DNA of 40,633 nucleotides from Mycobacterium sp. (GCF_025965855.1 NZ_JAOPWB010000273.1:1-40633); one strand, 5' to 3'. Counted from the stretch's first letter, positions 10,531-19,930 are shown. The notes: generated by a model from the letters alone, not told the origin. A program made the numbers and translations.

Positions 10531-11317
10531 GATGTACTCGGGCACCGGCCTTGCCGTGCGCGTGATCCCGTGCCTGGATGTGGATGGCGGGCGGGTGGTC
10601 AAGGGGGTCAATTTCGAAAACCTCCGCGACGCCGGTGATCCGGTGGAGCTGGCGGCGGCCTACGACGCCGAAGGCGCCGACGAGCTGACCTTCCTGGACG
10701 TGACGGCGTCGTCGTCGGGCAGGGCGACCATGCTGGAAGTGGTGCGCCGCACCGCCGAGCAGGTGTTCATCCCGCTCACGGTCGGTGGCGGGGTGCGCAC
10801 CGTGGCCGACGTCGACACGTTGTTGCGCGCGGGGGCCGACAAGGTCTCGGTCAACACCGCGGCGATCGCCCGGCCCGACCTACTCGCGGAAATGGCAACG
10901 CACTTCGGCTCGCAGTGCATCGTGTTGTCCGTCGATGCCCGCACGGTGCCCGCCGGGTCGGCGCCGACGCCGTCGGGCTGGGAGGTCACCACCCACGGGG
11001 GGCGCCGCGGCACCGGCATCGACGCCGTCGAATGGGCGGCCCGCGGTGCCGACCTCGGGGTCGGGGAGATCCTGCTCAACTCGATGGACGCCGACGGCAC
11101 CAAGGCGGGGTTCGACCTGCCGATGCTGCATGCGGTCCGCGCGGCGGTGACGGTGCCGGTGATCGCCAGCGGCGGCGCCGGGGCGGTTGGGCACTTCGCG
11201 CCGGCGGTCGCCGCCGGCGCCGATGCGGTTTTGGCGGCCAGCGTCTTTCACTTCCGAGAGCTGACCATCGGGCAGGTGAAGGCCGCCATGGCCGCGGAAG
11301 GGATCACCGTGCGATGA
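10520..11317 (+). CDS. hisF: Imidazole glycerol phosphate synthase, cyclase subunit
   Basis: The 265-residue barrel uses ammonia from HisH to turn PRFAR into imidazole glycerol phosphate and AICAR. Seen are [16 protein letters not shown] with the first catalytic Asp, [18 protein letters not shown] with the second catalytic Asp, the HGGRRGTG segment, [15 protein letters not shown] and [12 protein letters not shown] 10520 overlaps the end of impA by 11 bp; ATG 10532 is a shorter alternative that still precedes all conserved sequence. Its stop overlaps hisI as ATGA. Confidence 0.96.
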   Translation: MTTEMYSGTGLAVRVIPCLDVDGGRVVKGVNFENLRDAGDPVELAAAYDAEGADELTFLDVTASSSGRATMLEVVRRTAEQVFIPLTVGGGVRTVADVDTLLRAGADKVSVNTAAIARPDLLAEMATHFGSQCIVLSVDARTVPAGSAPTPSGWEVTTHGGRRGTGIDAVEWAARGADLGVGEILLNSMDADGTKAGFDLPMLHAVRAAVTVPVIASGGAGAVGHFAPAVAAGADAVLAASVFHFRELTIGQVKAAMAAEGITVR

Positions 11318-11661
11318 CGCTCGACCCGAACATCGCCGCGCGCCTGAAGCGCAACGCCGAGGGACTCGTCACCGCCGTCGTGCAGGAACGCGGCAGCGGC
11401 GACGTCCTCATGGTCGCCTGGATGGACGACGAGGCACTGGCCCGCACCCTGGAAACCCATGAGGCCACGTACTATTCGCGATCCCGCGGGCAACAGTGGA
11501 TCAAGGGGGCGACGTCCGGTCACACCCAGCACGTCCACTCGGTGCGCCTGGACTGCGACGGCGACACCGTGCTGCTGACCGTCGACCAGGTCGGCGGCGC
11601 GTGCCACACCGGCGACCACAGCTGCTTCGACGCCGACGTGCTGCTGGAACCCGAAAGCTAA
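11314..11661 (+). CDS. hisI: Phosphoribosyl-AMP cyclohydrolase
   Basis: The 115-residue zinc and magnesium enzyme opens the adenine ring of phosphoribosyl-AMP in histidine synthesis. Hallmarks are [12 protein letters not shown], the [16 protein letters not shown] core, [16 protein letters not shown] with magnesium-binding Asp residues, and zinc-binding cysteines in [12 protein letters not shown]. It is monofunctional; the HisE partner is not here. ATG 11314 overlaps the hisF stop. Its stop overlaps the stop of the convergent kinase gene by 4 bp. Confidence 0.96.
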   Translation: MTLDPNIAARLKRNAEGLVTAVVQERGSGDVLMVAWMDDEALARTLETHEATYYSRSRGQQWIKGATSGHTQHVHSVRLDCDGDTVLLTVDQVGGACHTGDHSCFDADVLLEPES

Positions 11662-13199
11662 CTCGGCGCGACGTCCAACCCGTTGGCCGCGGCTACCGCC
11701 GCGCGCGCCCATTCGTGGCGGAACACGGCCGGCGAGATGCGGTCACGGCGGATGATCTCCAAATCGATGGCCTTTCCGGTGAGTATCGCGTTGGGCACCC
11801 GGAAAGAAAAAGCGGGCTCATCGGTGGCGACGGCCAGGATGGCGTCGCTGTCGGTGAAATTGTTGGCGACCATGGCGTTTTCGGCCCACTTGAACGGTTT
11901 GAGGCCGTCGAAGTTTCTGACGTACACCACCCAGAGCCGGGTGCCGCGCCCGTTGTAGAGATTGGTGAGCGCTCGGTTCACCGCGTCGTACTCGAGGGGG
12001 CCGAGCACGGCCGGCTGATCGGTGATCTGGCCGGTCAGCTTGATCGCCGCGGTCGACGGGGGCGCAGCGGCATTGCCGGGCGGCAACGGCGCCACCGACG
12101 CCGAAGGCGCGCTGGTGTGGTGCTGCTGCCTGGACCGGCCGCCGAGGGTGCGGATGCCGAAGTAGGCGCCCGCCGCGATCATGGCGATGGCGACGAGCGC
12201 CGCGATCGCGATGGCCGGTCCCCGCCCGCCGCCGCCCGCCTTGGGAGGCGCTGCGCTTTTGGGCTTCGAGATCGCGGCCGTCGGTGCCGGGATGACCTCC
12301 GTCGGGCCCGCGGTCATCTCGGGGACCTCCGACCGGGCGGTGTTGAGCCGGCTGCCGAGCGCCGCCGCGAAATCGGTGCACGTCGGGTAGCGGTCGTCGG
12401 GTTTTTTGGCCAGCGCTTTGGCAATGGGGCCGTCGAGGTCGGCCAGTTCGGGCCGGCGCTCGCTGATGTTCGGCGGCGGCGCGGACAGATGCTGCGTGAT
12501 GACCACCGCCGGGTTGGAGTGGCGGAACGGGGCGGACCCGGCCAGCAGGTCGAACGCGGTGCAGCCGAGCGCGTATTGGTCGGCCCGCCCGTCCACATCG
12601 AGACCCTGCAGCTGTTCGGGTGCGCAGTACGCGGTGGTGCCCACCAGCATGTTGGTCGCGGTCAGGCCGCTGATGTCACCCAGTTCGCGGGCGATGCCGA
12701 AGTCGGCGAGCAGGATCCGTCGCCGCGGGCCGGCCTCGGTCAGCAGGATGTTGGCCGGTTTGACGTCGCGATGCAGCAGCCCGCGCGAATGGGCGTAGTC
12801 GAGCGCGTCGGCGACGGCCGAAATGATCTCGACCACATCGGCTTTCGGCATCCCGGACGGGTACCTGGTGCGCAGCAGTTTCGCGGCGTCGGTTCCCTCG
12901 ACGTAGTCCATCGAGATCCACAGTTGCCCGTCGTATTCACCGCGGTCGTGGATGCCGACGATGTGTTCGTTGTACAGGCTCGCCGCCAGGTCGGCCTCTC
13001 GGTTGAAGCGTCGGCGAAATTCGTCGTTCGCGGTCAGCTCGCCGGGCAAGATCTTGAGGGCATCGCGGCGGGGCAGCCGCGGGTGCTGCGCCAGATACAC
13101 CTGGCCCATGCCGCCTGTCCCCAGACGCCGAATGATCGTGTATCCAGCGAAAACCTGCCCCTCGGTCAGGTCTTCGCGACGGCCGCCGCTTTCTGGCAT
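11658..13199 (-). CDS. Receptor-type Ser/Thr protein kinase with extracellular TPM-like domain
   Basis: The product has 513 residues. Residues 17-285 form a Hanks-type kinase: glycine loop [11 protein letters not shown] (26-36), catalytic Lys K49, HRDVKPAN (143-150) with D145, DFG (166-168) and APEQL (193-197). A proline/alanine-rich juxtamembrane stretch leads to one membrane helix (about 328-350). The outer part (about 386-513) resembles the TPM domain seen in TPM-phosphatase-like and photosystem-repair proteins: a Q-I-T-D-x-x-x-x-L start, [13 protein letters not shown], an acidic [14 protein letters not shown] strand turn, and a C-terminal [14 protein letters not shown] helix. Kinases with PASTA, NHL or sensor outer domains are well known in mycobacteria; the TPM assignment is mine. 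No counterpart lies here in M. tuberculosis. Confidence 0.88.
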   Translation of the reverse strand: MPESGGRREDLTEGQVFAGYTIIRRLGTGGMGQVYLAQHPRLPRRDALKILPGELTANDEFRRRFNREADLAASLYNEHIVGIHDRGEYDGQLWISMDYVEGTDAAKLLRTRYPSGMPKADVVEIISAVADALDYAHSRGLLHRDVKPANILLTEAGPRRRILLADFGIARELGDISGLTATNMLVGTTAYCAPEQLQGLDVDGRADQYALGCTAFDLLAGSAPFRHSNPAVVITQHLSAPPPNISERRPELADLDGPIAKALAKKPDDRYPTCTDFAAALGSRLNTARSEVPEMTAGPTEVIPAPTAAISKPKSAAPPKAGGGGRGPAIAIAALVAIAMIAAGAYFGIRTLGGRSRQQHHTSAPSASVAPLPPGNAAAPPSTAAIKLTGQITDQPAVLGPLEYDAVNRALTNLYNGRGTRLWVVYVRNFDGLKPFKWAENAMVANNFTDSDAILAVATDEPAFSFRVPNAILTGKAIDLEIIRRDRISPAVFRHEWARAAVAAANGLDVAPS

Positions 13200-13259
13200 G
13201 TGAGCATGTTACTGAGGCCGCGGCCGCATCTTGTGGGATTAACGGGGAAGGACTTGCCC

Positions 13260-14147
13260 GTGGTGTTGGGTCAACCGGAATTGGCGCGCGGGGGTCACTA
13301 CCGGCCCTCGCTGTATAGACCGCCGCCGCCCCTGGGCGACCACGTCGAATTCTTCGGGCATTGGCGACACAGCGGGTCCAACTATCGAAGCCGAGCGCTG
13401 CCGCGCGGCGCGGTGACCATCGTCTTCGACGTCGGGCGGCGGCAGCAACTGGACTTCTACACCGCCGACGGCCACACCCGTTTGACGGTTCCGCCCGCGG
13501 TCGTGACCGGACCGCATCGCGCGTCGTACGTCACCGACATCGCGGCCGACGAGCCCGCCATGGCGATTCACTTCCGGCCCGGGGGCGCGTTCCCGTTTCT
13601 CGGAATTCCGCTCGGCGACTTGCAAGACGTGGCCGTCGGCCTCGATGAAATCTGGGGGAGCAGCGGGCGGGAGGTGCACGAGCGCTTGATCGCGGCCCCG
13701 TCGGTGGCCGCCCGGTTCGGCATCCTCGAAGACTTTCTGCTGTCGCGGGCGCGGTTCTCCGTTGGTCGCGACCCCGACGTCGCCGCCGCGCTGGCGGCGG
13801 TCGAAGCCAACCCCTCCGTTCAAATGGCGGACGTGCGTCGCCTGACGGGATTGTCGACCAAGAGGATGATCGCGCTGTTTCGGGCCGAGGTGGGCCTGGC
13901 GCCCAAGGCGTATGCGCGGGTGCGTCGGCTGCAGGCGGCGCTGCGCCACCTCGACGCGGGCGCGGCCGGCGGTGCGCGCATCGCGGCCGACACCGGCTAT
14001 TTCGATCAGGCGCACTTCGTCCGCGAGTTCCGATCGTTCACCGCGTTGACTCCGACGCAATACGGTCGGCAGCGGCTCGTGTTGCCCAGCCACGTCCCGG
14101 TCGAGCGGCACAAAAATCCAATACCGCCGGCGGCCGCGGCGTCATGA
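13260..14147 (+). CDS. AraC-type regulator with N-terminal DUF6597-like domain
   Basis: The product of about 295 residues has an N-terminal sensor domain (RPSLYRPPPPLGDHVEFFGHWRH, then RALPRGAVTIVFDVG and the characteristic IHFRPGGAFPFLGIP) and a C-terminal AraC helix-turn-helix (VRRLTGLSTKRMIALFRAEVG, then IAADTGYFDQAHFVREFRSF with LTPTQY). GTG 13260 has GGGGAAGGA about 7 nt upstream; GTG 13233 and ATG 13206 are longer options in the same frame. It is divergent from the kinase gene with a 60-bp gap and followed within 7 bp by the methyltransferase, so it probably heads a two-gene operon. Confidence 0.86.
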   Translation: MVLGQPELARGGHYRPSLYRPPPPLGDHVEFFGHWRHSGSNYRSRALPRGAVTIVFDVGRRQQLDFYTADGHTRLTVPPAVVTGPHRASYVTDIAADEPAMAIHFRPGGAFPFLGIPLGDLQDVAVGLDEIWGSSGREVHERLIAAPSVAARFGILEDFLLSRARFSVGRDPDVAAALAAVEANPSVQMADVRRLTGLSTKRMIALFRAEVGLAPKAYARVRRLQAALRHLDAGAAGGARIAADTGYFDQAHFVREFRSFTALTPTQYGRQRLVLPSHVPVERHKNPIPPAAAAS

Positions 14148-14154
14148 TCGACGC

Positions 14155-14982
14155 ATGGACGACAAAACCAAACAAGCGGTAGCGGCCACCGGATTGCTGG
14201 CCGCGGCGGTGCGCGCCGCGGAAGCCGACCGCGACGACCCACTTTTCGCCGACCCGTTCGCCGAACGGCTGGCCGGCGACGACGGCCGACGGTTGCTGGC
14301 CGACTCGGTCGCCGCGACCGGACAGTCACCCGCCGAGATCGCCATCCGCACGCGCTTTTTCGACGAGGCGCTCCTCGAAGCGCAGCGCGACGGCTTGTCG
14401 CAGGTGGTGATTCTGGCCGCGGGCATGGACGCGCGTGCGTATCGCCTGCCGTGGCGGCCGGCCACGACGGTCTACGAAGTGGACCAGCCGCAGGTGATCG
14501 CGGCCAAGGACGAGCGACTGGGCGATGCGCAGCCCCGCTGCCGGCGCGTCGCGGTCGGCATCGACTTGTCCGAGGACTGGCCGAAAGCGCTTCGCTCGCA
14601 AGGGTTTACCTCATCGGCGAAGACGGCGTGGTTGGTCGAGGGATTGCTGCAGTACATCGAGGCGCCGGCCGTCGACACCCTGTTTGCGCGCATCGACGCG
14701 TTGTCTGCCCCGGGGGATTTGCTGTTGTACAACGTGATCGGACGCTCGCTCCTGGAGGCACCGTTCCTGCAGTCGACGCAGCAATTCATGCGGCGGCTCG
14801 GGGCGCCGTGGACGTTCGGCACCGACACGCCCGCCGCGCTAGTCGATGGCCGCGGCTGGACCACCGTGGTCACCGATGTGGCCGAACCGGGCAGTCGGTG
14901 GCACCGGTGGGAGCACCCGGTCGTTCCGCTGGACGTGCCGGGCGTGCCGCGCGGCTACTTCGTGGCAGCGACAAAGGTCTGA
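14155..14982 (+). CDS. Class I SAM-dependent methyltransferase (TIGR00027 / leucine carboxyl methyltransferase-like)
   Basis: The 275-residue product belongs to the large mycobacterial family of putative SAM methyltransferases related to leucine carboxyl methyltransferases. Seen are DDPLFADPFAERLAG near the N-terminus, IAIRTRFFDEAL, the SAM-binding motif I VVILAAGMDARAYRLPW (about 83-99), the acidic strand-2 end VYEVDQPQVIAAKD, and WLVEGLLQYI as motif IV. The substrate is unknown for nearly all members. ATG 14155 follows the AraC gene by 7 bp. Confidence 0.88.
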   Translation: MDDKTKQAVAATGLLAAAVRAAEADRDDPLFADPFAERLAGDDGRRLLADSVAATGQSPAEIAIRTRFFDEALLEAQRDGLSQVVILAAGMDARAYRLPWRPATTVYEVDQPQVIAAKDERLGDAQPRCRRVAVGIDLSEDWPKALRSQGFTSSAKTAWLVEGLLQYIEAPAVDTLFARIDALSAPGDLLLYNVIGRSLLEAPFLQSTQQFMRRLGAPWTFGTDTPAALVDGRGWTTVVTDVAEPGSRWHRWEHPVVPLDVPGVPRGYFVAATKV

Positions 14983-15047
14983 ATAGGGCCTGAGTCGAGG
15001 GTCGCCCGTCGGGCGCCGGCGCACGTCTTCGGTGAGAATGGCGGGCG

Positions 15048-16157
15048 ATGCTAAAACGGCAACGGCTGTCGCGGATGTCCTGGACCACAGAGGTGCCGGT
15101 GATTGCCGTCGTCGTGCTGACGGCCACCTGGGGCGAGCACCTCGGACCGGCACTGATCGCCCTGCAGGCCGTGCTGTTGATCGGTGCAGTGCTCGCCGCG
15201 GTCCAACACGCGGAGGTGGTCGCGCACCGCGTGGGCGAGCCGTTCGGGTCGCTGGTGCTCGCGGGCGCGGTGACGGTCATCGAGGTGGCCCTCATCGTCG
15301 AGCTGATGGCGTCCGGCGGCAGCGAGGCGGCGACCCTGGCCCGCGACACCGCGTTCGCCGCGCTGATGATCACCACCAACGGGATCGCGGGTTTGTCGCT
15401 GTCGTGGGGTTCCCGGCGCTACGGCGTGACGCTGTTCAACGCCGAGGGCAGCGGGGCCGCGCTGGCCACGCTCACGACGCTGGCGACGCTGAGCCTGGTG
15501 TTGCCCGCGTTCACCACCAGCCACCCGGGCAAGGAGTTCTCGCCCGGTCAGCTCATCTTCGCCGCGGTCGCCTCGCTCCTGCTCTACCTGCTGTTCGTGT
15601 TCACCCAGACCGTTCGGCATCGCGACTTTTTCCTGCCGATCGCGCAGAAGGGCCAAAAGCGGCTGTTCGAGGAGGACGAAAGCCACGCCGATCCGCCGAG
15701 CGCCCCGTCGGCGCTGATCAGCCTCGTGCTGCTGCTCGTCGCCCTGGTTGCGGTGGTGGGTCTGGCCGAACAAGAATCGCCGGCCGTCGAACGCCTGGTG
15801 AGGGCGGCCGGATTCCCGCAGACGTTCGTCGGCGTGGTGATCGCGATGCTGGTGTTGCTGCCCGAGACGCTCGCCGCGGTGCGTGCGGCGCGCCGGGGTC
15901 GCATCCAGACCAGCCTGAACCTGGCCTACGGCTCGGCGATGGCCAGCATCGGGCTGACCATCCCGGCCATCGCGCTGGCGAGCGTGTGGCTGAAAGGACC
16001 GCTGGTGCTCGGCCTGGGTCCGACCCAGCTGGTGCTGTTTGCGCTGACCGTTGTGATCAGCATGCTGACCGTGGTGCCCGGGCGGGCGACCCGGCTGCAG
16101 GGCGAGGTGCATCTGGTGTTGCTCGCCGCCTACGTGTTTTTGGCGATCATCCCCTGA
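15048..16157 (+). CDS. chaA: Calcium/proton antiporter family membrane protein
   Basis: The 369-residue protein has about eleven hydrophobic segments and two related halves, each with the conserved acidic helix of the CaCA superfamily: TVIEVALIVELM in the first half and MLVLLPETLAAVRAA in the second. A short charged cytosolic loop (near residues 200-220) divides the halves. The family exchanges calcium or sodium for protons across the inner membrane. It corresponds by position to M. tuberculosis Rv1607. ATG 15048 has no strong Shine-Dalgarno; ATG 15075 is a possible later start. A palindrome at 16166-16225 follows the stop. Confidence 0.92.
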   Translation: MLKRQRLSRMSWTTEVPVIAVVVLTATWGEHLGPALIALQAVLLIGAVLAAVQHAEVVAHRVGEPFGSLVLAGAVTVIEVALIVELMASGGSEAATLARDTAFAALMITTNGIAGLSLSWGSRRYGVTLFNAEGSGAALATLTTLATLSLVLPAFTTSHPGKEFSPGQLIFAAVASLLLYLLFVFTQTVRHRDFFLPIAQKGQKRLFEEDESHADPPSAPSALISLVLLLVALVAVVGLAEQESPAVERLVRAAGFPQTFVGVVIAMLVLLPETLAAVRAARRGRIQTSLNLAYGSAMASIGLTIPAIALASVWLKGPLVLGLGPTQLVLFALTVVISMLTVVPGRATRLQGEVHLVLLAAYVFLAIIP

Positions 16158-16165
16158 CGGATACC

Positions 16166-16225
16166 GCGAGCAGACGCAAAAGCGCCCAAAATCGTGCAAT
16201 TTTGGGCGCTTTTGTGTCTGCTCGC
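16166..16225. terminator. Long palindrome, probable bidirectional terminator
   Basis: The arms at 16166-16192 and 16199-16225 are 27 bp each with one mismatch, around a 6-nt loop. The stem contains AAAAGCGCCC and its complement, giving a G/C stem flanked by A or T runs on both strands. It lies between the convergent chaA and bcp genes, 8 bp past the first stop and 15 bp past the second. The arrangement fits an intrinsic terminator usable in both directions; it may also be a dispersed repeat. Confidence 0.75.
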
Positions 16226-16239
16226 GCAGGGCGGAGGCG

Positions 16240-16704
16240 CTATGCGGAAGACCGCGCCCGCAGGGTCTCCAATGCCTTGTCGGCGTGGGTGTCCATGCTG
16301 AATTCGCTGGAGATCACGTCGAGGACCGTGCGATCGGTGTCGATGACGAACGTTGTGCGCTTGACCGGCATCAGCTTGCCGAGCAGACCGCGCTTGACGC
16401 CGAACTGTGTGGCGACGGTTCCCTCGGTGTCCGACAGCAGCGGGTAGTCGAACTTCCGCAGGTCGGCGAACTCGGCCTGCTTCTCGACGGGGTCGGCGCT
16501 GATGCCGACCCGGTTGGCGCCGACGGCGGTGAATTCGGAGGCCAGGTCGCGGAAGTGGCAGGCCTCCTTGGTGCAGCCGGGCGTCATCGCCGCGGGGTAG
16601 AAGAACAGCACCACGGGCCCGTCGGCCAGCAGGGCGCTGAGCGTGCGCGGCGTTCCCGTCTGGTCGGGGAGCTCGAAGTCGGCCACGGTGTCACCAGTTT
16701 TCAT
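16240..16704 (-). CDS. bcp: Peroxiredoxin of the Bcp/PrxQ type
   Basis: The 154-residue thioredoxin-fold thiol peroxidase reduces hydrogen peroxide and organic hydroperoxides. The peroxidatic cysteine is in FFYPAAMTPGCTKEACHFRD, with the PrxQ-type resolving cysteine five residues later. Further typical features are GISADPVEKQAEFADL, PLLSDTEGTVATQFGV and RTTFVIDTD. It corresponds by position to M. tuberculosis bcpB (Rv1608c). ATG 16704 has no ribosome site and begins 2 nt from a palindrome (16707-16766), so a leaderless transcript is likely if this start is right. It is divergent from trpE. Confidence 0.93.
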   Translation of the reverse strand: MKTGDTVADFELPDQTGTPRTLSALLADGPVVLFFYPAAMTPGCTKEACHFRDLASEFTAVGANRVGISADPVEKQAEFADLRKFDYPLLSDTEGTVATQFGVKRGLLGKLMPVKRTTFVIDTDRTVLDVISSEFSMDTHADKALETLRARSSA

Positions 16705-16706
16705 TC

Positions 16707-16766
16707 CGCGAGCGTAACGCCACTGCGAATTTCGGTGCGGAAAAGCGCAGTCACGTTACGCTCGCG
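16707..16766. repeat. 60-bp inverted repeat in the bcp-trpE promoter region
   Basis: The arms at 16707-16727 and 16746-16766 are 21 bp each, matching at 19 positions, separated by 18 nt. The outer part is cgcgagcgtaac and the inner part ends actgcg. The element fills about two thirds of the 94-bp gap between the divergent bcp and trpE genes, so it must overlap promoter elements of one or both. It resembles a dispersed mycobacterial palindrome, but that has not been verified. Confidence 0.7.
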
Positions 16767-16771
16767 AGCCG

Positions 16772-16799
16772 CCGACCCACGTCTGGGAAGATGGGTCGG
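16772..16799 (+). promoter_or_regulatory. Hairpin enclosing the trpE ribosome binding site
   Basis: The perfect arms ccgaccca (16772-16779) and tgggtcgg (16792-16799) enclose a 12-nt loop that carries the likely Shine-Dalgarno GGGAAG (16785-16790). The last base of the right arm is the G of the trpE GTG start. Such a fold could modulate translation initiation of trpE. No leader peptide rich in Trp codons is visible upstream. Confidence 0.45.
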
Positions 16800-18337
16800 T
16801 GCACACCCACCTCGCCGCCGGCACCTCACGGGAGGAGTTCCGCCAGCTCGCCGCGGAGCATCGTGTGGTCCCGGTGACCCGCAAGGTCTTGGCCGACAGC
16901 GAGACCCCGCTGTCGGCCTACCGCAAACTCGCCGCCGACCGGCCCGGCACGTTTCTGCTGGAGTCCGCCGAGAACGGCCGGTCCTGGTCGCGGTGGTCCT
17001 TCATCGGGGCGGGGGCACCGTCGGCGCTGACCGTGCGCGACGGCGAAGCGGTGTGGCTGGGCGCCGTGCCGCAGGACGCGCCGACGGGAGGCGACCCGCT
17101 GCGGGTATTGCGGGCCACTCTTGAGCTGCTGGCCACCGCCGCCGTGCCGGGGCTGCCACCGCTGTCGGGCGGCATGGTGGGCTTCTTCGCCTACGACCTG
17201 GTGCGGCGCCTGGAACGCCTGCCCCAACTGGCCGTCGACGACCTGCAGCTGCCCGACATGTTGCTGCTGCTGGCCACCGACCTGGCGGCCGTCGACCACC
17301 ACGAGGGCACCATCACGCTGATCGCCAACGCCGTGAACTGGAACGGCACCGACGAGCGGGTCGACGAGGCCTACGACGACGCGATGGCCCGGCTGGACGT
17401 GATGACCACCGCGCTGGGCCAGCCGCTGCCGTCGACCGTCGCCACGTTCGGCCGGCCCGAGCCCCGGCACCGGTCGCAGCGCACCGTCGAGGAATACGGC
17501 AAGATCGTCGACTACCTCGTCGAGCAGATCGCGGCGGGCGAGGCGTTTCAGGTGGTGCCCTCGCAGCGCTTCGAGATGGACACCGACGTCGATCCCATCG
17601 ACGTGTACCGGATGCTGCGGGCAACCAATCCGAGCCCCTACATGTATCTGTTGCACGTGCCGAATAGCGATGGGACAACGGACTTTTCGATCGTCGGATC
17701 CAGCCCGGAGGCGCTGGTCACCGTCGCCGACGGCTGGGCCACTACGCACCCGATCGCCGGAACCCGCTGGCGCGGGCAGACCGACGAAGAGGACCAGCTG
17801 CTGGAAAAGGAATTGCTGGCCGACGACAAGGAACGCGCCGAGCATCTGATGCTGGTCGACCTGGGCCGCAACGACCTCGGCCGCGTCTGCACTCCCGGCA
17901 CCGTGCGCGTCGACGACTACAGCCACATCGAGCGCTACAGCCACGTCATGCACCTGGTGTCGACGGTGACCGGGAGGCTCGGCGAGGGCCGCACGGCGCT
18001 GGATGCGGTGACGGCCTGCTTCCCGGCCGGCACGCTCTCGGGCGCACCCAAGGTGCGGGCGATGGAGCTGATCGAGGAGGTGGAGAAGACGCGCCGCGGC
18101 CTCTACGGCGGCGTGGTCGGTTACCTCGACTTCGCCGGCAACGCCGACTTCGCGATCGCCATCCGCACCGCGTTGATGCGCGCCGGCACCGCCTACGTCC
18201 AGGCCGGTGGTGGGGTGGTGGCCGACTCCAACGGCCCCTACGAATACACCGAGGCCTCCAACAAGGCGCGGGCGGTGCTCAACGCGATCGCGGCCGCCGA
18301 GACGCTGACACCTCCGCCCCCGGGCAGCAATGGCTGA
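16799..18337 (+). CDS. trpE: Anthranilate synthase component I
   Basis: The 512-residue enzyme makes anthranilate from chorismate, using ammonia or glutamine via the TrpG partner. Seen are the tryptophan feedback site [19 protein letters not shown] (about residues 50-70), the chorismate-binding domain with [44 protein letters not shown], and [17 protein letters not shown]. Length and sequence match M. tuberculosis TrpE. GTG 16799 sits at the edge of a hairpin. The gene overlaps the next one by 8 bp. TrpG is not in the window. Confidence 0.96.
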   Translation: MHTHLAAGTSREEFRQLAAEHRVVPVTRKVLADSETPLSAYRKLAADRPGTFLLESAENGRSWSRWSFIGAGAPSALTVRDGEAVWLGAVPQDAPTGGDPLRVLRATLELLATAAVPGLPPLSGGMVGFFAYDLVRRLERLPQLAVDDLQLPDMLLLLATDLAAVDHHEGTITLIANAVNWNGTDERVDEAYDDAMARLDVMTTALGQPLPSTVATFGRPEPRHRSQRTVEEYGKIVDYLVEQIAAGEAFQVVPSQRFEMDTDVDPIDVYRMLRATNPSPYMYLLHVPNSDGTTDFSIVGSSPEALVTVADGWATTHPIAGTRWRGQTDEEDQLLEKELLADDKERAEHLMLVDLGRNDLGRVCTPGTVRVDDYSHIERYSHVMHLVSTVTGRLGEGRTALDAVTACFPAGTLSGAPKVRAMELIEEVEKTRRGLYGGVVGYLDFAGNADFAIAIRTALMRAGTAYVQAGGGVVADSNGPYEYTEASNKARAVLNAIAAAETLTPPPPGSNG

Positions 18338-19013
18338 TTCCCGTCGGGCCCGGCCGGGCCGGCTCACGATCGTGATAGCCCAACTGCTGCTGGTGGTGGC
18401 CGCGGGGGGGTTGTGGGTGGCGTCGCGGCTGCCGTGGGTGGTGATCCGCTCGTTCGACGGGCTTGGCCCCCCGAAGCAGGTGACCCTGTCCGGCGGTTCC
18501 TGGTCGACGGCGCTGCTGCCGCTGGCGCTCCTCATACTGGCCACCGCCGTCGCGGCACTCGCGGTGCGCGGCTGGCGGCTGCGGGTGCTGGCGGGTCTGC
18601 TGGCCGCGGCCAGCCTCGCGGTCGGCTACCTGGGGATCAGTTTGTGGGTGGTTCCGGACGTGGCCGCGCGCGGCGCCGAACTGGCGCATATCTCGGTGAT
18701 GTTCCTGGTCGGAAGCGAACGGCACTACTGGGGGGCCGGCGTCGCCGTGGCCGCCGCGGCGTGCACGCTGACCGCGGCCGTCTTGTTGATGCGGTCGGCT
18801 TCGGAGCCCAGCTCGGCGCGCGAGAGCGTAACGAAATACGCGGCGCCCGCGACCCGTCGATCGAATGCGCTACGCGAAAGCGATCACGGGGCGATGCTGG
18901 AGGGGCAAACGCCGGATAAGGCGGAGATGTCGGAGCGGATGATTTGGGATGCGCTTGACGAGGGACGTGACCCGACAGATGGGGCCCGCGAGTCTGACAT
19001 CGAGGGTCGGTGA
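18330..19013 (+). CDS. Trp-biosynthesis-associated membrane protein (TIGR02234 family)
   Basis: The 227-residue membrane protein has an N-terminal helix ([20 protein letters not shown]), a short outer segment with RLPWVV, three further helices ending near residue 150, and a polar C-terminal tail. It belongs to the actinobacterial family found between trpE and trpC; M. tuberculosis Rv1610 is the positional counterpart. Its biochemical role is unknown. ATG 18330 overlaps the trpE end by 8 bp, suggesting coupled translation. A 98-bp gap follows before trpC. Confidence 0.9.
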   Translation: MADSRRARPGRLTIVIAQLLLVVAAGGLWVASRLPWVVIRSFDGLGPPKQVTLSGGSWSTALLPLALLILATAVAALAVRGWRLRVLAGLLAAASLAVGYLGISLWVVPDVAARGAELAHISVMFLVGSERHYWGAGVAVAAAACTLTAAVLLMRSASEPSSARESVTKYAAPATRRSNALRESDHGAMLEGQTPDKAEMSERMIWDALDEGRDPTDGARESDIEGR

Positions 19014-19111
19014 CGGGCCGCGAGGCGACGGTCGCTACCCTTCATTGACGTCATCGAAATCGGCTGAGTAACCGAGCGACATTGGGATGGCAGTGGGAAG
19101 GAACGACAGGC

Positions 19112-19930
19112 ATGAGTCCGGCATCCGTGCTTGACTCCATCCTCGAGGGAGTCCGAGCCGACGTTGCCGCGCGCGAAGCCGTTGTCAGCCTGACCGAGAT
19201 CAAGGCGGCCGCCGCGGCAGCGCCGCCACCGTTGGACGTCATGGCCGCGTTGCGCGAGCCCGGCATCGGCGTCATCGCCGAGGTCAAGCGCGCCAGCCCG
19301 TCGGCGGGTTCACTGGCGCCAATTGCCGATCCGGCAAAGCTGGCCAAGGCCTACGAAGACGGTGGCGCCCGCATCATCAGCGTCCTGACCGAGGAACGAC
19401 GTTTCAACGGCTCGCTCGACGACCTCGATGCGGTGCGGGCCGCCGTCTCAATTCCGCTGTTGCGCAAAGACTTTGTGGTGCAGCCATATCAGATCCATGA
19501 GGCGCGCGCACACGGCGCCGACATGCTGCTGCTGATCGTCGCCGCGTTGGAACAGTCGGCGCTGGCGGCGATGCTGGACCGCACCGAATCGCTTGGTATG
19601 ACAGCGCTCGTCGAAGTGCACACCGAGGAAGAAGCCGACCGGGCACTGAAGGCCGGGGCCAAAGTGATCGGCGTCAATGCACGCGATCTCACGACGCTGG
19701 AGGTGGACCGGGATTGCTTCGCGCGCATCGCTCCGGGGCTGCCCAGCAAGGTGATCAGGATCGCCGAATCCGGTGTCCGCGGCACCGGGGACCTGCTGGC
19801 GTACGCCGGCGCCGGCGCCGACGCCGTACTGGTCGGTGAAGGTCTGGTCAAAAGCGGTGACCCACGCGCGGCGGTCGCCGATCTGGTGACCGCGGGCACC
19901 CATCCGTCCTGTCCGAAACCGGCTCGCTAA
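19112..19930 (+). CDS. trpC: Indole-3-glycerol phosphate synthase
   Basis: The 272-residue barrel enzyme closes the indole ring from the carboxyphenylamino deoxyribulose phosphate. Conserved elements are the catalytic Glu and Lys in [48 protein letters not shown] with a second catalytic Lys, [22 protein letters not shown] and IAESGV. It is monofunctional, with no fused TrpF, so the TrpF step must come from another protein, presumably PriA. ATG 19112 has GGAAGGA about 8 nt upstream; the frame from 19082 adds ten unlikely residues. Confidence 0.96.
   Translation: MSPASVLDSILEGVRADVAAREAVVSLTEIKAAAAAAPPPLDVMAALREPGIGVIAEVKRASPSAGSLAPIADPAKLAKAYEDGGARIISVLTEERRFNGSLDDLDAVRAAVSIPLLRKDFVVQPYQIHEARAHGADMLLLIVAALEQSALAAMLDRTESLGMTALVEVHTEEEADRALKAGAKVIGVNARDLTTLEVDRDCFARIAPGLPSKVIRIAESGVRGTGDLLAYAGAGADAVLVGEGLVKSGDPRAAVADLVTAGTHPSCPKPAR

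Noticed and set aside
11496..13205. Plus-strand frame running from inside hisI through the whole kinase gene into the AraC gene
   Set aside because: The part before about 13206 is the antisense of the kinase gene and has no protein-like features; only the AraC portion is real.
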